64,000 bases of DNA from Inia geoffrensis (GCA_036417435.1 CM070919.1:32294318-32358317), one strand, 5' to 3'. Positions 35,880 to 48,970 are shown, numbered from the stretch's first letter. Notes: generated by a model not told the origin, from the sequence alone. Numbers and translations are program-made.

Positions 35880-36880
35880 CTTCATGAGTCTTAGTCCTTT
35901 TCCCTAGAGTCAATATGACTTTTGCTGCATTATTTACAATAACATTAATATATTGAATTTATGCAAAATACTCAATTTGGTATATTTTTTGAAAATTGTA
36001 CTCAAAGGTGTATTGATAGAACAAAAAATACGAATTGTCTTGCTATTGTGACTCTATATAAATACAACTAGTTAAAATTCCCTTTTAAAATATGTTTTGT
36101 AGTACTTACATTTGGTTACATTTTAGATATAAAAGAAATACATATCCATGGTTTTCTAGGAAACATAGTACATTTCATGTCTATGTATGCTTTAATGTGA
36201 ACACAGAAAGCCAGAGAGGTTGTTATTTTTTTTCTCCTTGGAGATAAAGCAGCTGGGTAATGGATAATGAACCACCTGTCTGCTCCTTGAGAATGTGCTT
36301 GTGTGGTTTTGTGTTCAAAGAAGCACTCCTGGTAGACATTGCCACATTCTATGTTGTAAGTTAATAAAGTTAGAGTCTAATGGTCTTTTTGACGTACATT
36401 TCTGAGGCTCTTTTGCCTAAAGGGTCCTCACTATTACTAAAGCCATTCCCAGTACTCCTTTGATATTTTGATTTTCTGTCCTTTCTTGTGGATGAATTAA
36501 TAAAACAGTGAGATTAACTATTCACTCCCAATGATGGCTCCGGTGCATCTCAGTCACCAGCCACAATTAATGCTTGGAAGCCAAACATTTCCTGCCACGT
36601 CTGATAAGCCTGTGGAAGAAAAGCTAAACAAAGGAAAAACCCCATTTTGATAATGCAGAGAAAGTTTACTATTTCTTTTAGAGGTGTACTCAATTTTGTC
36701 TTTTTCCTTGACATGTTTTTCTTGGGGAATAAACATTTAGTTTCAATTAAGGCAAAATATTCATGTTTCATATGCTATCAGTTAAATAATGTATTGAATT
36801 TATGTGCACATTTTCCTCCTTCAATTATCTAAATTTCCTGATGTCTCACAGTTTTGAAGTCATAAATAGTTCCCTGGCTT
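35880..36880. other. Single-copy DNA, nothing recognised
   Basis: No repeat family assigned. A pyrimidine-rich minus-strand stretch ending in CAG at about 36611 looks like a splice acceptor but leads into no readable exon. Confidence 0.4.
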
Positions 36881-36896
36881 TATCTTTTCCAATTTT

Positions 36897-37099
36897 TTTT
36901 TTTTTTTGCAGTACGCGGGCCTCTCACTGCTGTGGCCTCTCCCGTTGCAGAGCACGGGACCCGGACACGCAGGCTCAGCGGCCATGGCTCACGGGCCCAG
37001 CTGCTCCACAGCACGTGGGATCTTCCCGGACCGGGGCACGAACCCACGTCCCCTGCATTGGCAGGCGGACTCTCAACCACTGTGCCACCAGGAAAGCCC
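36897..37099 (-). mobile_element. CHR-type SINE, antisense
   Basis: Full body. TSD TATCTTTTCCAATTTT versus TACCTTTTTCAATTTT (36881-36896 and 37100-37115) matches at 14 of 16 bases, so it is somewhat older than the sense copies at 29.5 and 33.5 kb. Confidence 0.94.
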
Positions 37100-37115
37100 T
37101 ACCTTTTTCAATTTT

Positions 37116-39289
37116 AAACCGATTTTTATTTACTCATTACTGCTAAATTTACCTAACTGGTATTCCTGAGATCATTGTGGGGGAATGACAAAGAAAGTAC
37201 AATTTGATGTACCATTTTGTACAATGTGTTTTCTTTTATCCCCGTTGGAAAAGTCATTGAAGAAAATCTGAACATTTTATAGTATCTGATTGATTATATC
37301 AATATATTTAACTCAAAAATTTTTTCTTCCAGCTCACATTTATAAATGATAATTAATATTCATGTATTATTAAACATGTATTTTAAAATCTAACTTTCTT
37401 TCTATAATGAGATACAACCAGTATTTTCTTGTTTTGTGTTTGTGACCAGTTTGTATTTACATTCCCTGTACTCTATAGCATTAACTTTCCTCATGTTGCA
37501 ATGTAGAAATCAACTGAGGAGTATTTATTTATTAAGCATGTACTATATGTTCAACACTTCTGGTCAGTTGGTAATCACCCATGTAAGTTCCTCTTGTTGT
37601 CTTTCTAGCTGTTTATTTATTTATCTGTCTTGTCTCTACCACTACAGGTCCATTAGATCTTTTCCTCTTTATTTATCTCGTTTATCCCAATGTCTCTCCT
37701 CCAGTGTGAGACCTCTCCTCTCTGAATCTTGCGGGTGGCTAGAAAGCCCATTTTGATATGTTTCCCATTTACTCTCATCCTATAGGTTCTCAGATGCTTG
37801 CATTTCCATTATTATTGTTGGTAAATTAAAAATATTTTTGAGTGTTTGCTCCCTGTAACCACATAGTAAATTATTATCTAAATTTTCCTCCAATTAAATA
37901 TGAAAAGTAAAATTATGGAACTGCTGACCCATATCAAGTTTATGAATTCTGTTGAGAGAACCTTTTCTTACTCCTCAGCCAGTGTGCACTGTTCTGACTT
38001 GGCTTTCCTTTTCATTCCTCCAGGGATAACCTCTCTCCAGAATAATTTACTTTCTAAACTTGTGAGTGGAAAACTAATAAGTAAGACTTAGCTTATTTTA
38101 TTTGATCTTTATGCTGCCAAAAACTGTTCATTTTAATATTTCATTTATTCCTGGTTCTTCTGTATTTTGTGAGCTGTACATTAAAAAAAATTTTTTTTCA
38201 TAGAAAATTGCTTGAATTTTTGTCAGTGAACATCTCCTAAAATTAAAAAAGAATAATTTCCTCTACTTCCATTTCTAAATGTAGTTTCAGTTTTATAGTA
38301 AAAGTTTAGGTGCACAGTGACCAAGAGCTGGTTAGCTGAAAACGTTCAATATCCTGAACTGCTGAATGGGAAAGCTTCCCCCGTGAAAGCATCCCAGTGA
38401 TTCTAGCTTCCTTGATCTCCTTGCCTGTGAACTTCCACAGCTCTTGCAGCTCATATAATATAGCTTTGTCCTAATTTTATGCTGTCTTGGATCATCTCAT
38501 GTGTGTTAGGTTTGCCTCCTGAAATGATAAACTTTTTTAGGATGAAGGGTATGTCTTATATTTGCACACTTGCTATACTTCTATAATTCCAAAGGTTAAA
38601 CTGTTAATAAAGGGATCGTATTTGTTAGTGAACAGACTATCTCTAATTTTTAAACAAAGAATATTTATGCAAGTGATTAACTTTTAACAGTAACACCTTA
38701 GAGATACAGGCATGGTATTTAAAACTTAATTTTTATAGGTAAGGAAAATTATCCCTAGAAATGAAATGAGCTTTGAAATAGTATAGCAAAATTGATCTGT
38801 TAGCCTTTTTGAAATGGTCCCTATTTTCCACAACGTTCACTTAACACATTGTTTGTCTATTAGCATCTTCACCGGTGGATATGTAGAGATAGTATCCCTT
38901 TTTTATTTTAGATGAGTGACTATCTAGACATATACTTAAACATACAATTTGGCTATCTAAAATATGAAACATAGACAAATGGTTCACTTCTCATCTAACC
39001 CCAAATGTGTTAATTAATCACTATAGTGATGGTAATAATGTATAACTGACAGCTGAAAGCCAAATTTAATGAGGTATCAAAACATAAAGTTTGTATTAAA
39101 GGTAAGATTCCTATGTATTTTATAATTCTTTCACGTCAGATAATTATATAACTAATTGCTAGTCTACCCGTGTTTCTTTTTCTGCAACCGTAAATCAGCG
39201 AGCTATCAGCAAACACTGAAGTTACATTCCAATGAAATGTTGACACTGAAATTTAAAATATTAAAATATATTTCATGTTCTCTCTATGG

Positions 39290-39335
<46 letters not shown>

Positions 39336-40209
39336 ACTACTCCAGCATAGCATAACTAATTTAAAAGTATGACTCTAGCTACAAACTTCTTTATGTAAGG
39401 TAAAAATACACTCTAGCAATTTCTTTGTCGCACTTTTCCTCTTAAGTGTTTATCATTTTGCTTTATTTAGTGACTATATCATAAGACATAGTTGTAGCTG
39501 CATTTACTATTTGCACAGTTATCTAGTCTTTGAATCATAGGCCTAATATCTAATATGTGTTTCAGAATGATCTTTCCTCCTTACCTTGTTTTTCCTGGCC
39601 CACAGGAGAACAGAGGCAATTTCATTACACAGGGTGTTGTGCTGAATAATATAAACGGGCACATATTTTATAAGTACTTCCCTATGTATCTGTGCACAAG
39701 AGAAACAAAATGCATTTTGTTCTCTTTAATAGGGATTTAAGTCTGAAGAATCAGACTGTACATAGGAAGAAGGCCAGAGAACCCACTGCCTGGGGTGGGC
39801 ATTCTCGAGCCTGGCGGGCTGTCCTCTGGCACATCCCCTTTGCAGGGAGTTTAACCAGAAGCCTTTTTTTTTTTTTTTTTTTCATGTGACAAGTGTTTTA
39901 ATAGAGGTATCTTTTTTTTTTTTTTAACTTGGTGCATACATAGATTTAAGTTTTCTATTACAATTGGCTTTCTAATAAAAGCCACTTTTCTATTCCTCCC
40001 TTTATTTTGAAGTCAACATTTTCCTACCGAGTATTCAGTTCACATTCTTTGTTAGTATTTTGAAAGTAATCATAATCTTCAACAACAGTCAGTAGGACCT
40101 TAGAAATTAAATCAGAATATCACTATTAGCTAGAATGGAACTTTGGATATAAGACAACAGCTCTCAGAATATGCTGACATTTTCTGAGACCCTTTCAGGG
40201 AATCTAGAA
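37116..40209. other. Single-copy AT-rich DNA with a few simple repeats
   Basis: Holds a (CA)n microsatellite at 39291-39332 and T runs at 39865-39882 and 39912-39925. Otherwise nothing recognised. Confidence 0.45.
39291..39332. repeat. (CA)21 microsatellite
   Basis: An uninterrupted AC array of about 42 bp, long enough to be length-polymorphic. Confidence 0.97.
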
Positions 40210-40223
40210 GGTTAAAACTTTTT

Positions 40224-40429
40224 TTTTTTTTTTTTTTGCCGTACGCCGGCCTCTCACTGCTGTGGCCTCTCCCGTTGTGGAGCACAGGCTCCGGACGCGC
40301 AGGCCCAGCGGCCACGGCTCACGGGCCCAGCCGCTCCGCGGCACGTGGGATCTTCCCGGCCCGGGGCACGAACCCGTGTCCCCTGCAGTGGCAGGCGGAC
40401 TCTCAACCACTGTGCCACCAGGGAAGCCT
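40224..40429 (-). mobile_element. CHR-type SINE, antisense
   Basis: Full body. TSD GGTTAAAAC with T run at 40210-40223 and GGTTAAAACATTTTT from 40430. Confidence 0.94.
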
Positions 40430-40439
40430 GGTTAAAACA

Positions 40440-41725
40440 TTTTTATGATACTACTAATATGTCCTTTGGTTTTTTCCCCATTCTCTCACGATCATACAGT
40501 GGAATTTAATGCTGCAGTTACACACTAAGCAATGATCCTTTGTTCATTAACCACACACCCCTTGATGTCTGGCTCTCATTTACACAATGTCAATATGCTT
40601 CTTGTAGTTTTTTTTGCTCTTCTCAAACAAACGATGACCTTTAGTTGAAAGGAGGAAATTAGCTGTGATAATTTGGCAACAGATACCTTGTGGAACTGAA
40701 ATCATCAGAGCAGAGAGTAGGTAAGGGTTTGAGGCGGAGAGAGAGCACAAGCTGGGGGGAAAAATCAACTAGGGGTACTTGCAAGGAAAGTGACATGTGA
40801 AATAGATTTATAATGAGCAGAGTAATAGAAAATCTAGGTAGAGGAACGATAGATTAATAATGCCTGAATGTAGGGTTCATTGTCTTCTATCTCGAATTTT
40901 TACCGTGGAGACCTGACAGTAAAAGCTGCTTGTAGGGGCTTCTTTCTTTTCTTTCTGAAATCATGCTGTTCATCACCAATCAGTCATCATAACGATGGTA
41001 CATGTCCTCAGTTAGCACTTGCCCTCCTAAAAGCTTCAAGCATACAAAATGTCCTGATTCACTCCTTGGTTTTATTTTTCCTAAACCCTGTATACTCCCA
41101 TTGCACAGCCTCTGGGCCTAACTAAGTGATTTTTAAAAAAATAGGTTAGCAAAAAAGAAAAAAAAGATGTCCCTCTTTATTTTTCGGGAGCAAAGACTAA
41201 ATGATGCCTCTACATTGCCGAGCTGACACGGACAGTGATAAGATAGAAGAAAAGGCAATAGAATCCTTGTGTGTTTTTTCCCTCTTACCTTCCTTCTTAT
41301 TCTTTTAGGGACAAAAGAAGGCAGCTTTCCTTTTTCCATAATCTGGTGTCACAATACTCACTGGCCAGCCTTGGGGAATTACCTCTAGAATGACTCAGGG
41401 TTTGTACCAAGTTCAGGCAGATGACAAGAAGAAAGATCGAGTAATATGCAATTGAGAAATGATTTGGAGGTGCCTTTCAAAACATGAAAGGCTTTTGGGT
41501 GTTGGCCCTGACTGGTGGTGCAGAGAGCACATCAAATAGATCAGGCTGTTTTTCCATAATATTGACAAATGGTACGTGTGCTCCGAAGCCTTCCCCAACT
41601 TTCCCAGGCAGAATAAGTGATACGGGGTCTGCTCTTATCAAAAGAAAATTCTAGCCCAATACCTGACAATCTGAAGGATCGTGAAGGATTATAGTTACTG
41701 AATGTTTGAAATAAAGGCCATCCGA
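40440..41725. other. Single-copy DNA, nothing recognised
   Basis: No gene or repeat family assigned. Confidence 0.4.
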
Positions 41726-41729
41726 AATT

Positions 41730-42260
41730 CTGAAATAGATGATCCCATTTATCTACTGCAACATAACAAGCCACCCCAAACTTAGAGATGTCAAATGTCA
41801 ACCATTTCATTATGCTTTGATTTTCTGTGGATTGGGAATAAAAACAGCATCTCAGAAAGAGTTGTCTCTGTTCCACGTCTGGGGCTGCACCTGGGAAGAC
41901 TTGGATGGTGGAGGTGCCACACTTCTGAGGCTGGAGCCATTGGGAGGCTTCTTTACCCAGAAGTCATGTTCCTGGGCTGGGTTGACCAGAAGGCTCCTTT
42001 GGAACTGTCAGCCAGGCACCTACACATGCTCGCTCCATGCTGCTCAGGGTTTTCGCAGCACAGCAGCTGCTGCGAGGGCTGTGTTCTGGCGGGTAGGGGC
42101 ATCTAGAGAGCAAGCTTTCCAACAGAGCCGCCGGAAGCTGTTATGTCTCTTACGATCTCACCTTGAAAATCACATAGCATCACTTCCTCTGTCATCTGTA
42201 GGTCAAAGCAGTCACAATTCTGCCCAAATTCAAAAGGTGAGGCATGTCAAAGAACTTGGG
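41730..42260 (-). mobile_element. Probable ancient LTR (MaLR-like) fragment
   Basis: Plus strand TTTATCTACTGCAACATAAC and AAGCCACCCCAAACTTAGAG resemble the reversed end of an old ERVL-MaLR LTR, and a GC-richer body follows. The match weakens to the right. A 177-codon open frame (41739-42272) over it has no protein-family resemblance and is best explained by the repeat. Confidence 0.45.
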
Positions 42261-42391
42261 GCCATCTTTTAAGACCAGCACATTATACCCATAGTACTTT
42301 CTTTGTACTTTTTGCAAAGCCTCACTGCAACTCTTGTCCAGTTTATTTGTTCTCTTTCCGCCAAATGGCTATGAGTTCACGCAGTGCAAAC

Positions 42392-42602
42392 TTTTTTTTT
42401 TTTTTTTTTTCTGTATGCGGGCCTCTCACTGTTGTGGCCTCTCCCGTTGCGGAGCACAGGCTCCGGACGCGCAGGCTCAGCGGCCACGGCTCACGGGCCC
42501 AGCCGCTCCGCGGCATGTGGGATCTTCTCGGACTGGGGCACGAACCCGTGTCCCCTGCATCGGCAGGGGGACTCTCGACCACTGCGCCACCAGGGAAGCC
42601 CC
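42392..42602 (-). mobile_element. CHR-type SINE, antisense
   Basis: Full body with T run of about 20. TSD GTGCAAAC at 42384-42391 and 42603-42610, extended by the T run. Confidence 0.95.
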
Positions 42603-43100
42603 GTGCAAACATTTTTAATCTTAAAAAATTTTTTTTACATTTGACAAAGTATCAACTGAAATTAAACTTATTAAAAATATTGAATGAAACAAGAGTGATG
42701 TTTACAAACTCAGAGAAAATTCAAGAGCTAGTAATTGGAGATGACCAAAAGTACATGGTTTATCTCTTATTTAAATGTGACCATTTGTATTTGAATAACT
42801 TGATAGGCATGAGTCTAGTAAAATTTTAGCCTTAGTTCAGATTAATTGCACAGTCTGTATTTTTTTCCTGCATTACATTGTTTCAGAGTTTTCTTGAGAT
42901 GGGCATTTGAGAAGGAGACAGTCCTATAGGTTTCTAGGAAAGGTCTGTCAAATAAATGCCTCGTAGACAACAACAAAAAGGCTGTGAAAAGAATGTATGT
43001 CACCTTTTGCTTTCCCAGTGAAGGTTGAAAAGTGAATTTAGCATCAAGAAAGTAGATCATGAGAAAAAGGAGACTGTGACTCTGGAACTTTACCATTTAT

Positions 43101-43463
43101 TTTCTTTCTTTCTTTCAATAAATTTATTTTATTTATTTATTTTTGGCTGTGTTGGGTCTTCGTTGCTGTGCGGGCTTTCTCTAGTTCCGGCGAGCGGGGG
43201 CTGCTTTTCCTTGCGGTGCGTGGGCTTCTCATCTCGGTGGCTTCTCTTATTGCAGAGCACGGGCTCTAGGCACATGGGCTTCAGTAGTTGTGGCAAGCGG
43301 GCTCAGTAGTTGTGGCTTGTGAGCTCTAGCATGTAGGCTCGGTAGTTGTGGCGTATGGGCTTAGTTGCTCCGCGGCATGTGGGATCTTCCCCGACCAGGG
43401 CTCGAACCCGTGTCCCCTGCATTGTCAGGCAGATTCTTAACCACTGTGCCACCAGGGAAGCCC
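43101..43463 (-). mobile_element. Long CHR-1-type SINE, antisense
   Basis: Long body with repeated TAGTTGTGGC-type blocks and (TTTA)n tail at 43110-43142. A perfect 15-bp TSD AACTTTACCATTTAT lies at 43086-43100 and 43464-43478, well kept for this older SINE class. Confidence 0.95.
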
Positions 43464-43589
43464 AACTTTACCATTTATATTCAGAGTTCTCCTGGTCTTC
43501 TTGCTTTTCCTCTAACGGGACAACACATGCTCTCTGCAGGGCCCTTGTACTTGCCTGGATGCTATTCCATAGTCTAAGCGGGCCTCCCT

Positions 43590-43832
43590 GTCACTTCTTT
43601 ACAACTTCTACTTTATTATCTGCTCATTACCTTTCCTAATGACACTTAATGCAGTCCCCGGTCCTATTAGCTACACTCTATATTTTTGCCATAGCATTTA
43701 CCTATAATAAAACTATTCATTTATGTCTGTCTTTCTCACTAGAATGTAGATTCCATGAGAATAGATTTATTATCTACTGCAGTTCCAGTTCTTAGAGCAA
43801 TTACTATACACGTTTGTTAAAAGAATGAATAC
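43590..43832 (+). mobile_element. L2 LINE 3' end relic
   Basis: CTAGAATGTAGATTCCATGAGA, CAGTTCCAGTTCTTAGAGCA and CGTTTGTTAAAAGAATGAAT follow the L2 3' end order. Confidence 0.65.
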
Positions 43833-44399
43833 AAAGAACATAAAGACAACCTTCATTGTGCAAGAGCTTGGAAGATAATTGAGTCTTGATACCTTTAAGT
43901 GTTTTACACTATACAACTTTAAAAATCACATCTAAGGGGCTTGATCAATGATTCTTTTTTTACTTTAGCCGGAGCACCAAAACAGAAATAAAGTAGAAAC
44001 CAGGTGGTCCCATATTCTGAGATGCTGTTTTAGGCCATCTATGAATTACAGAGGAGGTGGTCTCAAACTCTTTCTGCACCATTAGACCATCACCCACCTC
44101 CAGGTATATAAGAGAAGCCTAGGAATTCATCACAGGATATTTTTAAATGTGAATTTCCTTGGACAAAAATTTTAGGGGAGTGAGGTACATTTTCTTTTTA
44201 AACCAGGTTAGGAGAGCTTTTGGAAAAGCGCTTAGGGATCTTGACCTGTATGGACTGTGCTGTAGACACAGGGGTTGGTACCTGACACAGGTGTGACAAA
44301 AAGTCTAAAAGCTTTATAATTGCTGGCAGAGTAGGAAGAAAGATGGAGTGGGAGACTGGTGCACACCCATTGATGTTGGGGTAAAGGTGCACGTTTCCA

Positions 44400-44981
44400 C
44401 GGATGGACCTGGAGGGTATTATGCTTAGTGAAAGTCAGACAAAGTCAACAACTGTATGATTTCACTTATATGTGGAGTCTTAAAAACAAAGTGAACAAAT
44501 AAAACAGAAACAGATTCATAGATACAGAGAACAAATTAGTGGTTACCACAGGGGAGAAGAGTAGGGGTGAAATAGGTGAAGGGGATTAAGAGGTACAGAC
44601 TAGCAGTTATAAGATAAAATATATGTCACAGGGATGTAATGTACAGCACAGGGAAGATAGTCAACATATATATATATTTTTCAGTACGCGGGCCTCTCAC
44701 TGCTGTGGCCTCTCCTGTTGTGGAGCACAGGCTCCGGACGCACAGGCTCAGCGGCCATGGCTCACGGGCCCAGCCGCTCCGCGGCATGTGGCATCTTCCC
44801 GGACCGGGGCACGAACCCGTGTCCCCTGCATCAGCAGGCGGACTCTCAACCACTGCACCACCAGGGAAGCCCTTTTTAAATAACTTTGTATGGTGTATGG
44901 TCTACAAAAATATTGAACCATCATGTTATATACCTGAAGCTAATATAATATTGTAAGTCAACTAGAGTTCAATTTAAAAAA
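44400..44981 (+). mobile_element. L1 3' UTR fragment, sense, split by a SINE
   Basis: Left piece (44400-44679) has GATGGACCTGGAGGGTATTA, ATGATTTCACTTATATGTGG and GTACAGCACAGGGAAGATAG; right piece (44872-44981) has ATATACCTGAAGCTAATATA and a short A-rich end. The TSD TGCACGTTTCCA / TGCATGTTTCCA (44388-44399 and 44982-44993) matches at 11 of 12 bases and encloses both pieces. Confidence 0.85.
44680..44871 (-). mobile_element. CHR-type SINE inside the L1 3' UTR fragment
   Basis: Body GGGCTTCCC at 44871 down to about 44683, but the tail is very short (five T next to a TA run) and no TSD is clear. It must be younger than the L1 piece it interrupts. Confidence 0.92.
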
Positions 44982-44993
44982 TGCATGTTTCCA

Positions 44994-45835
44994 GGGGGCC
45001 AGACAGAGAGCACTCAGAAAGAAGCTGGACTTGAGGGACTTAATGATTTCAAAATGAACACCATCAAAAAGTCCACCCGGAAGTTGTCCTAACAGAGGAG
45101 TGAATAGTGGGGCTAAGCAGCAGTGTGTTAATTCTGGGGAGAAAGCGTTGTGTCTCTGACCAGGTTGACAGGGAGGAAACGCCAGTGATGGAAGACCACC
45201 AAGGAATCCACGAGAGAGAAAATAATGATTTATTTGTCTGTTACTAATTGTCTGAGCTTAGGGAAGAGAGAATGAGGAAAGTGAATTGGATGAGAGATTC
45301 ATGCTTAGATATTAGGCTGGAAAGGGCTTTTTATACCCCCCCAAAATGGGAGTTCTTGTTAATACCTAAGAGTGATCAGAAAAAAAAGGCAGACCTGCCT
45401 ATTATTTCATCCAGGAATGAATAAGAACAATTCAAAACTGGAAAGAACGGTAGCGAAAAATAAATGTACTTATTTTCTGTTTTTAACCCGCCAACCCTGG
45501 TTCAGTCAATTTCAATGTTATATACGATTTAGAAAATACTATTAATAAGTAAAACATTTATGGTATAGTTTTGAGTAAAAAAAAAACCCAGTATTTTGCA
45601 CTTTATGAACAATTTAAGCTCAAATTTATTTTATATATGTATATATACATATATACATATTTTATATATGTATTTATACACATATACACACATACATAGT
45701 GTATAAAAACACATACATATAGGTATGCATACAAAAAATTGGATATTAATACATCTATCTAAATGTTAACACAGATATTTTCCCTAGGATTGATTTAAAT
45801 TTTCTTCTTATTTCCTCCTGGCCAGGAGAATGTCT
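44994..45835. other. Single-copy DNA with ATGTATATA-rich tract
   Basis: Low-complexity TATATGTATATATACATA sequence at 45630-45720. Nothing else recognised. Confidence 0.45.
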
Positions 45836-45851
45836 CTACTTTACTCATTCT

Positions 45852-46067
45852 GTTTTTTTTTATTTTTTTATCTTTTGCGGTACGCGGGCCTCTCACTGTT
45901 GGGGCCCCTCCCATTGCGGAGCACAAGCTCCGGACGTGCAGGCTCAGCGGCCATGGCTCACGGGCCCAGCCGCTCCGTGGCATGTGGGATCTTCCCGGAC
46001 CGGGGCACGAACCCATGTCCGCTGCATCGGCAGGCGGACTCTCAACCACTGCGCCACCAGGGAAGCC
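45852..46067 (-). mobile_element. CHR-type SINE, antisense
   Basis: Full body. TSD CTACTTTACTCATTCT / CTACTTTACTCGTTCT (45836-45851 and 46068-46083) matches at 15 of 16 bases. Confidence 0.95.
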
Positions 46068-46083
46068 CTACTTTACTCGTTCT

Positions 46084-46845
46084 TATGTGAGTCCTTTTGA
46101 GTCCTTTGAAAGCCTCTGTTGGAAAACTTGACTACATTTCCCACAAAGTAGGTGGTGTTTTCTCCCCTAGCCCCTTGGAATTGGGTGGTCCAGCCCCCTG
46201 TTGTGATTACTTGGTCCTTTGGAAGGACTGAAAATTTCCTTGGCAAATGTTATTTCCATATAGCCCACATTGGGTTTATGAGAAACACTCACATGCTCTT
46301 GCCCCAGCTGATATAGGGGGGGTCATAGCTGGTCTCCTGCGCTGCTCACATTCTCTCTGTACAGCATTCTCTGTCTGTTTCCAAATCCTCCCATCTTTAC
46401 ATCACAGACCTTTGTCAGACTTCAGTTAATTGTTGTTCTAAAAAATCCAGGGCCCCTTGGAGCTCTTCTCTAGGCTTGAAATACTCCCAACTTCTTCCCA
46501 GTGGGGAAATTGACACTTAGAGTGGATTGATGGCTTCTGAAAAGTCATCTCCTTGATTTACCAGCCTTGTTCAGCTTCCCTACCTCTTTTATGATGGTGC
46601 TTGACCGAAGGGTCATATGCATGCAAGTGCTGCTTGGGAGGGGCCTAGAGTTCTGTGGATTATGGGAGTGGTTAATACTGATTTTCCTAGAATTTCAGCC
46701 ATACGTGGGGAAATAGTCCCATCTGAGTATTCCATTTTACTAGCTTACTAAATCCAAAAATATAATTAGAAGTACTTTATGATTAAATAAGGTTTATAAT
46801 AAGAACAGAAGGATAGTTTCACTTTGTAAAATTTGCTAGTGTAAT
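46084..46845. other. Possible ancient repeat, otherwise unassigned
   Basis: The 46110-46400 part (TTGGAATTGGGTGGTCCAGC and similar) resembles a medium-reiterated mammalian repeat, but I cannot name the family. No gene is seen. Confidence 0.3.
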
Positions 46846-46849
46846 TCAG

Positions 46850-48970
46850 CTCTTTAATAGGCTGAGAAAAATCACATAAATATGTCAATAGATGCTAAAC
46901 AGGAATTCGGTGAAGTTCATTATCTATTTTAAATATTGAAGCAAATAATATACATACTGAAACAGTTTAGAAAGTTGTATTTCTATTTAAAATATGTACT
47001 TTAAAATGCTCAGAAAATTTTACAGACTCTCTTAATGTGTTAAAAGCCTATACCATAATTATATCAAATGTCATATCTAAAGATTAATTTTAGACACATT
47101 ATCTGTGGGAGCAAAACAAAGATATCCAATTTTCATTATTAAAGTTCAATAAATTACTGGAGATCAGGAATAATTCTTTAAAATCCAGTAAAATAAATGT
47201 CAATTTTGAGAACATTTGAGAAAAAGAACAAATGAGTAAACTCTATCATTTCAGAGATATGATTGCCATAGAAATCCTAGTGGAATTAACAAATTATAAC
47301 TTAATAGGAAAAATGAGTAATTTTGCTGAATATGAGGTCAAGTTATTTATTTCTTCAACATTCATCTAAATCAGTAATGACTACTTTAAAAAATGTAATA
47401 TGAAACAACAACAACAGAAATTGAAAGTGTGTCAAAATTAACCTGGGAAAGAATACACAAAACCCTTGTAATAGAAATTTTAAAATTGTAGTAAAGGAAA
47501 TAAAAGGAGATCTGAATAAATGTGGAGACATAATATGTCTTTAACAATATATTTTTTATATTACTTTATAAGTTCAATGTGATTCGAATAAAAAATAATT
47601 TAGAAGAATTGAACATATGTACATAAATATCCATGAAAAGCTCAATTGACAAAAAGAGAAGTAAGATATCTCCTAAGAGATATACAGATGCACTACAAAG
47701 CCTAAGTAACAAACACAATTATTACTATTATAGGAAATAACAAAAAGATTAATGTAACAAAATAGAGTTCAAAAACAGACCCCTTGGGGCTTCCCTGGTG
47801 GCGCAGTGGTTGGGAGTTCGCCTGCCGATGCAGGGGACATGGGTTCGTGACCCGGTCCGGGAAGATCCCACATGCCGTGGAGCGGCTGGGCCCGTGAGCC
47901 ATGGCCGCTGAGCCTGAGCGTCCGGAGCCTGTGCTCCGCAACGGGAGAGGCCACAACAGTGAGAGGCCCACGTACCGCAAAACAAAAAACAAACAAACAA
48001 ACAAAAACAGACCCGTTGATCTGGGAACTAGGTAATAATGGAAGTGGTTCCATATCCAGTGATGAAAGGCTGAACAGCTCATGAATTGTTTTGGGAAAGC
48101 AGACTTCCACAATAAAGTTGGCTTCCTGTATCCTACCCCATGCAATGGTGAACTACAGGTTGATTAATGATATGAATGTAAATAGCAAAACTATAAAAAA
48201 TTTGGGGATGGGAAGAAAGCTCTTTTCAGAACCCTAAAAACACATTGCATATGGTTTTAATGCAATGGATTTATCTACGTAAAAATTCAGGAATTTTGTT
48301 CAGTGGAGACTATTACAGAAAGTATTCACAGATGGATGACAGATTGGGAGAAGATGTTTGCAAAGGACTAAATATTAAAATGGTACAAAGAATGTCTTCT
48401 AAGCAAACAGAAAAGGCGGAGAAATGAGTAAGAAAATTGGCAAAGAATATAAATAGGCACAGAATGACTTAATTACATGTAAAGGTGTGAAACCTCTTTA
48501 ATAATCAGGTAAACGCAAAATAAAACAAAAGTAAAATACTAATTCACACCCATTGGATTCACAAAATGAGAAAGATACCAGAATATGGAGGAATGATGCT
48601 TGTCATCTGTAGCTTGTAGGATCATAGTCTGGTGCAGCCTCTTTGGAGGGAAATATACATAGTAGTGAATTTACAAATGCTTATATCTTATTCAAAAATC
48701 CAATGTTTGTTATTATACTTCTGAAAATCTAGTCCTCAGTTCCAAGCAGGGACATGACTGATTATGTTTGTGGAAGTAGAAAATTGGAGGCAACTTAGGT
48801 ATTTATTATTAGGGGATTAAAAAAAGCAAAATGTGGTGGGCCTTTACTATGGAATACTGAACTGACATGGCTGATCCTCAGAATTTAATGTCGACTGAAA
48901 AAAGTGAAAACATGACTTGTGAAAGTGTTTAATTCAGTTATGTGAACCTGTGGTGAAAATCAAATATCGT
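46850..48970 (+). mobile_element. Old L1 ORF2 to 3' relic, sense, split by a SINE
   Basis: ATATGTCAATAGATGCTAAA at about 46880 corresponds to the RT motif A region of L1 ORF2, and later blocks (ACTACAAAGCCTAAGTAACA, GATGACAGATTGGGAGAAGA, AATTCACACCCATTGG) follow ORF2 order to about 48970. It has many stops and frameshifts and is much older than copies A and B. It is interrupted at 47787-48002. Confidence 0.75.
47787..48002 (+). mobile_element. CHR-type SINE, sense
   Basis: Full body with tail AAAACAAAAAACAAACAAAC. TSD AAAAACAGACCCCTTG / AAAAACAGACCCGTTG (47771-47786 and 48003-48018) matches at 15 of 16 bases. Confidence 0.96.

Noticed and set aside
36550..36611. Minus-strand splice-acceptor-like sequence (CTTTTCTTCCACAG) leading into a short open stretch
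   Set aside because: Only about 52 bp separate it from the next GT, two frames are open, and no protein pattern can be seen. It is too weak to list as an exon.
41739..42272. A 177-codon plus-strand open frame
   Set aside because: No domain, no start context, and it overlaps a probable old LTR. The length is unusual, but the composition resembles nothing known.
42334..42829. Many Arg/Pro-rich open frames of 60-160 codons (e.g. containing ASPVAEHRLRT or RSLCSATGEA), recurring across the window
   Set aside because: All lie in CHR SINE copies and are translations of the same repeat in several frames. They are not genes.
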